A DNA stretch of 17,866 nt from JBBQNY01 sp038330365 (GTDB taxonomy: Bacteria; Pseudomonadota; Gammaproteobacteria; Xanthomonadales; Ahniellaceae), in assembly GCA_038330365.1 (NCBI GenBank), contig JBBQNY010000051.1:1-17866 (forward strand), written 5' to 3'. A model generated the notes under the pieces. That model made no database searches, was not told the origin of the DNA, and saw only the letters and a program-made list of their open reading frames with translations. Below, piece after piece: positions 14,334 to 17,866 of the stretch; position 1 is the first letter of the stretch, and every line of letters begins with the position of its first letter. A program made the position numbers and the translations under genes.

Positions 14334-15781
14334 ACAGCGCGCTTGCGCCGGATGACGGTCTGCTGCCCGTGGTTGCTCTCGTCGGCAGGCCGAACGTAGG
14401 CAAGTCAACCCTGTTCAACGCGCTCACGCGGAGCAGGGATGCGCTGGTCCACGACCAGCCCGGCGTGACTCGGGATCGTCACTACGGATTCTGTCGCGAA
14501 CGCGAGGGCCGGCCCTTCGTGGTGGTGGATACCGGCGGCCTCACCCTCGAGGACGCCGGCATGGAGGGTCTGACCGCCCGGCAGGCGTGGGCCGCGATCG
14601 ACGAGTCCGACGTGATCGTGCTGATGCTCGATGCGCGCGACGGCCTCATGGGCACCGACCAGGAAATTCTCGCCTCACTCCGACGCACCGGCAAGCCACT
14701 GGTGATCGCGGTCAACAAGATCGACGGACTCGACGAGTCGTCCGTGGACGCGGAGTTCTCGACTCTCGGAATCGCGGCACGCGTTCCCATTGCTGCCGCG
14801 CATCGCCGCGGAATCGATGTGCTGCTGAGTGAGGTGTTCGCGCAATTGCCCGAGCTCGCGACCGTGGCAGGTCCGGATGGGGAAGGTGCCCGCAGCGATG
14901 CGCCGCCCTCGATGATCCCCAAAGTTGCAATGGTGGGTCGACCCAATGTCGGGAAATCGACGCTGGTGAACCGCCTGCTGGGCGAAGAGCGCGTGATCGC
15001 GTCTGCTGAGCCCGGCACCACCCGCGATGCGATCGAGGTGCCGCTTTCGCGCGACGGGAAGGAGTACATCCTGATCGACACCGCGGGCGTGAGGCGCCGC
15101 GGCAAGGTCGATGAGGCTCTCGAGAAGTTTTCTGTCATCAAGACCTTGCAGGCGATCGCGCGCGCCGATGTGGTGGTCGTGCTGATCGACGCGGCCGAAG
15201 GCGTCACGGATCAGGATGCGACCGTCATCGGTCACGTGCTGGATGCCGGTCGCGCTCTTGTGATCGCGCCGAACAAATGGGATGGACTGAGTACGGATGT
15301 ACGCGAACGCGTTCGCTCCGAACTCGAACGCAAGCTGGTTTTCGTGCCCTGGGCGCAGAAGGTTTTCATCTCCGCGTTGCACGGCAGCGGCCTGGGTGAG
15401 CTGATAACGGCCGTACAGCGCGCGCACCTCTCGGCGTCGACGCGCTTCTCGAGCAACGAGCTCACGCAGGCAGTCGACGAGGCGGTGACGCGCAATCCTC
15501 CGCCCATGGTGCAGGGACGCGCGGCCAAGTTGCGTTATGCACACCTGGGAGGAAACAGTCCGTTGCGCGTGGTCATTCACGGCTCGCGTCTGTCGCATCT
15601 GCCGGACTCCTATCGACGCTATCTCGAGAATACGTTGCGTGAGCGCTATCGCCTGGTCGGTGTGCCGCTGCGGGTGGAGCTTCGCGACGGCGTCAATCCG
15701 TTCGCAGGTCGTCGCAACGAGTTGACGGAGTCGCAGCAACGCAAACGCCGGCGGCTGATTCGGCATGTCAAACGCCGCTGA
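14330..15781 (+). CDS. der: Ribosome-assembly GTPase Der (EngA)
   Basis: 483 residues with two tandem GTPase domains, the signature of Der, which acts in 50S subunit assembly. Domain 1: GRPNVGKST (19-27), DTGG (67-70), NKID (129-132). Domain 2: GRPNVGKST (203-211), DTAG (250-253), NKWD (315-318). The C-terminal KH-like domain runs to the basic tail QQRKRRRLIRHVKRR. The G5-like element of domain 1 reads IAAAHRRG, slightly different from the usual SAxHG. The ATG sits in an ATGA overlap with bamB. The leader of 12 residues before the first G-domain strand is a little longer than usual. Confidence 0.97.
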   Translation: MNSALAPDDGLLPVVALVGRPNVGKSTLFNALTRSRDALVHDQPGVTRDRHYGFCREREGRPFVVVDTGGLTLEDAGMEGLTARQAWAAIDESDVIVLMLDARDGLMGTDQEILASLRRTGKPLVIAVNKIDGLDESSVDAEFSTLGIAARVPIAAAHRRGIDVLLSEVFAQLPELATVAGPDGEGARSDAPPSMIPKVAMVGRPNVGKSTLVNRLLGEERVIASAEPGTTRDAIEVPLSRDGKEYILIDTAGVRRRGKVDEALEKFSVIKTLQAIARADVVVVLIDAAEGVTDQDATVIGHVLDAGRALVIAPNKWDGLSTDVRERVRSELERKLVFVPWAQKVFISALHGSGLGELITAVQRAHLSASTRFSSNELTQAVDEAVTRNPPPMVQGRAAKLRYAHLGGNSPLRVVIHGSRLSHLPDSYRRYLENTLRERYRLVGVPLRVELRDGVNPFAGRRNELTESQQRKRRRLIRHVKRR

Positions 15782-16511
15782 CCGCAGCACTCGGGAACGC
15801 GCGCAATTTCGCGGCGGGATGTCGCGCGCATCCGAATGCATGGCCGGTTCCCATTCGGACTGGGCCAGTCCGATAGACGTCCGAGTCCAATTCGACGATC
15901 CCGCCAAGCCGGCCTGCCGTGATACGACCGGCCCGGCAGTACTGGTGCTGGCCGGTGGCCAAGGGCGTCGCTGCGGTGGTCGGGACAAGGGCTGGATGCG
16001 ATCCGGCGGCGAGGTACTGATTGAGCGCCAGCTGCGGCTGCTGCGCACACAAGCATGGCCGGTCGCGATCAGCGCCAACCGCTCGCTGCCTCGCTACCGT
16101 GCATTGGGCGTGACCGTGTTCGAAGACGACATGCCGGACTTTGCAGGGCCGCTTGCCGGCATTGCCGCGGCATTGCGCGCGGGCTTCGGTAATCCACTGC
16201 AAATCCTGCCGGTGGATGCTTCAGAGGTCCCCGGCCCGGTGATGCGCGCGCTGCTGGCAACAGCGACGGCACACGGCGTGCCTGCTTTCGCGGTCGACGC
16301 CGAAGGCATGCAACCACTGGTCTCGGCCTGGCCCCGAAGCACGCTCGCGGCGATCGATGAGGCGCTCGCCGGTTCGGATCGCTCGGTGCGCGGTCTGCTG
16401 ACGCGGCTTGATGCGATCGCGGTCGAGTTCCGCGACGCAAGTTTCGGCAATCTCAATACACCGGCGCAGATGAATGACCGATCGGCGACGCGGTCGGATC
16501 GTCCATGCTGA
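15765..16511 (+). CDS. mobA: Molybdenum cofactor guanylyltransferase MobA
   Basis: Up to 248 residues. The enzyme attaches GMP to molybdopterin to give the guanine dinucleotide cofactor. The GTP-binding signature LAGGQGRRCGGRDKG is at 62-76, followed by ISANRSLPRY (102-111) and the substrate-loop-like FAGPLAGI (126-133). The Mg-binding Asp is in ILPVDASE (147-154), where most homologues read VPCDTP. The N-terminus is odd: about 60 residues precede the nucleotide loop, against 5-15 usually. ATG at 15765, 15819 and 15840 are all possible starts, and none has a good ribosome binding site. 15765 gives a 17-base overlap with der, while 15840 leaves a 58-base gap. The stop overlaps moeA by seven bases. 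Family confident, start uncertain. Confidence 0.85.
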   Translation: MSNAADRSTRERAQFRGGMSRASECMAGSHSDWASPIDVRVQFDDPAKPACRDTTGPAVLVLAGGQGRRCGGRDKGWMRSGGEVLIERQLRLLRTQAWPVAISANRSLPRYRALGVTVFEDDMPDFAGPLAGIAAALRAGFGNPLQILPVDASEVPGPVMRALLATATAHGVPAFAVDAEGMQPLVSAWPRSTLAAIDEALAGSDRSVRGLLTRLDAIAVEFRDASFGNLNTPAQMNDRSATRSDRPC

Positions 16512-17734
16512 GTCTGGCTTCCGCGCGCGAGCGTGTGGGAGCCGCCGTAGCTTCACTGCCCGCGCTGGGCGCCGATGCGTGCGACGTCCGAGCCGGTTGT
16601 GGACGCGTGCTGGCTGAAGATGTCGTGGCTGTCCGCGCGGTGCCCGGATTCGCATGCAGTGCAATGGACGGCTATGCCGTGAGCCATGCAGAAGCCATGA
16701 AAGCCGGCGCTGCCGGTTTGCCGGAAGACGGCGTCTCGCTCGCTGGTGACCCGCACATCGCACCACTTTCGCCGGGTCACTGCCGTCGCATCACGACAGG
16801 CACCGCGCTCCCCGAGGGAGCCGACTGCGTCGTGGTGAGCGAGCATTCGCGTCGCATCGAATCTGCGTCGGGTGATGCCCGCATCGAATTCGAACGTGTT
16901 CCCGATGCAGGCGCCAATATTCGTGGGCAAGACGACGATTTTGCCGAAGCCGCAAGACCGTTGATCGCGGGCCGACGGCTCGATGCCGTCGGCGTTGCCG
17001 TCGCTGTCGCACTGGGGCGGGCCACGCTCAGCGTCCGCGCCATGCCCCGCGTCACGGTGATCACCACCGGCAATGAACTGCTCGCCCCGGGAACACCCTG
17101 GCGCAGTGGCAGCCGCTACGACAGCAACGCAACGCTGCTCGAAGGCATGCTGCGCGACCTGGACGTACCGCTGGCCAGCCACGAGCGGGTCCGCGACGAT
17201 GCAGATGCGCTCGTCAAGACACTCGGGAGAAATTGCGAGCGTCCCGGCATCGTCCTGGTCACCGGCGGCGTGTCGGCGGGCGAAGCCGACCATCTGCCAC
17301 GCGTGTGCGCACAGGCAGGTTCAGTGCTGTTCTGGAAGCTCGCATTCCGTCCCGGCATGCCCGCTCTGCTCGCTCGCGTCGGCAACGCGCTCGTGTTCGG
17401 CCTTCCGGGTAATCCCGTCTCGGTGCTGGCGACGTTCGTGGCACTGGTGCGACCGGCACTGGCGCAGTGGAGCGGCTGCAGGGATCTCGATCCGGCGCCG
17501 CTGCGCGCGCGCCTTGGCGAGGCAACAGTCAAGCGCCATGACCGGCTGGAATGGCGGCGCGGCAGTCTCGCCATCGGAGTCCACGCCAATCTCGAGGTCA
17601 CGCCGCACCCGATGCTGGGATCAGGCGCCTTGCGCTCGCTGCTCGAGTCCGATGTCCTGCTGGAACTGCCCGCGAATCGCGAGCGGATGGAGGCTGGCGA
17701 AGTGGTGGATATCAGGCGATGGACCACGCGATGA
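16505..17734 (+). CDS. moeA: Molybdopterin molybdenumtransferase MoeA
   Basis: 409 residues, full length. MoeA inserts molybdate into adenylylated molybdopterin. Motifs in order: SAMDGYAV (52-59), TGTALPEGADCVV (98-110), ITTGNELL (186-193), YDSN (205-208), TGGVSAGEADHL (253-264), FRPGMP (281-286) and GLPGNPVSVL (299-308), then the small C-terminal domain. GGVSAGEAD replaces the more usual GGVSxGxxD with an Ala and Glu-Ala, a mild variant. FRPGMP stands where many have KPG(K/M)P. The start ATG overlaps the mobA stop by seven bases and the stop overlaps the next gene by four, so the Moco genes are coupled to each other and probably to the der operon. Confidence 0.95.
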   Translation: MLSLASARERVGAAVASLPALGADACDVRAGCGRVLAEDVVAVRAVPGFACSAMDGYAVSHAEAMKAGAAGLPEDGVSLAGDPHIAPLSPGHCRRITTGTALPEGADCVVVSEHSRRIESASGDARIEFERVPDAGANIRGQDDDFAEAARPLIAGRRLDAVGVAVAVALGRATLSVRAMPRVTVITTGNELLAPGTPWRSGSRYDSNATLLEGMLRDLDVPLASHERVRDDADALVKTLGRNCERPGIVLVTGGVSAGEADHLPRVCAQAGSVLFWKLAFRPGMPALLARVGNALVFGLPGNPVSVLATFVALVRPALAQWSGCRDLDPAPLRARLGEATVKRHDRLEWRRGSLAIGVHANLEVTPHPMLGSGALRSLLESDVLLELPANRERMEAGEVVDIRRWTTR

Positions 17735-17866
17735 ATCAGATTGAACGGGAGGATGCATTCGATCTGGATCCCGCAGCCGTGCCCGGGCGCCAGCAGGCAG
17801 GTGCGCGATTGATTGACGTGCGTGAAGCCGCGGAATTCGATCTCTGCTCCGCAGCGGAAAGCGTGT
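17731..17866 (+). CDS. Rhodanese-domain protein, N-terminal part (3' end outside window)
   Basis: 45 residues are visible, starting MNQIEREDAF. LIDVREAAEFDL is the typical first motif of a rhodanese-like domain (strand then DVRE). The catalytic cysteine would lie beyond the window. The ATG overlaps the moeA stop (ATGA). A second in-frame ATG at 17719 is possible, four codons earlier. Following moeA, it may be a stand-alone rhodanese or, as in Xanthomonadales as I recall, the N-terminal domain of a MoeB/ThiF-like sulfur-carrier adenylyltransferase. That is inference from context. Confidence 0.75.
   Translation, partial: MNQIEREDAFDLDPAAVPGRQQAGARLIDVREAAEFDLCSAAESV

Noticed and set aside
14675..16078. 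467-codon minus-strand open frame opposite der and mobA
   Set aside because: It is antisense to der and mobA, whose motifs are unambiguous. It shows no domain of its own.
1..17866. CRISPR array, insertion sequence, prophage or defence genes
   Set aside because: No regularly spaced repeats, transposase, integrase, phage structural or restriction-modification motifs were seen. Apart from the repeat island the window is core-genome-like.

Overview
The window is a high-GC (by eye above 60%) chromosomal segment of a gammaproteobacterium. The strongest evidence is the conserved block ndk-rlmN-pilF-rodZ ... yfgM-bamB-der on the plus strand, which is characteristic of Pseudomonas, Xanthomonas and relatives. 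The PilF lipoprotein, the FadB/FadA-type beta-oxidation pair, the molybdenum-cofactor genes and a dense cluster of REP-like hairpins fit a free-living member of the Xanthomonadales/Nevskiales/Steroidobacterales part of the class. That placement is inference.

Layout. 1-330 is the C-terminal FHA domain of a protein that starts outside the window. 331-1073 is a non-coding island of nested inverted repeats, hairpins and a short tandem repeat. 1074-1754 (+) is a PmtA-like phospholipid N-methyltransferase. It converges with a translationally coupled minus-strand pair: a four-helix membrane protein (2441-2887) and a TIP30-like atypical SDR (1773-2444). 3016-4266 (-) encodes an exported protein I do not recognise. 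4340-7941 (-) is a fadB-fadA fatty-acid beta-oxidation operon. The fadB-like gene is full length and in one frame, but codon 267 is a TAA stop. A very AT-rich promoter region with a perfect 7-3-7 palindrome lies upstream of it.

From 8417 everything is on the plus strand: ndk, rlmN, pilF, rodZ, then a 468-bp gap where ispG and hisS normally sit, then yfgM, bamB, der, mobA, moeA and the start of a rhodanese-domain gene. Overlaps of 1 to 17 nt from yfgM through the rhodanese gene suggest one translationally coupled transcript.

How the genes work together. The minus-strand operon breaks down acyl-CoA: FadB-type dehydrogenase/hydratase feeds FadA thiolase. The plus-strand block combines nucleotide balance (Ndk), rRNA/tRNA methylation (RlmN), type IV pilus assembly (PilF), cell shape (RodZ), outer-membrane protein assembly (YfgM, BamB), ribosome assembly (Der) and the last steps of molybdenum cofactor synthesis (MobA, MoeA).

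I found no new defence or mobile system. The points most worth attention are the interrupted fadB, the missing ispG-hisS with a hairpin-rich gap in their place, the repeat island, and the palindromic operator candidate.
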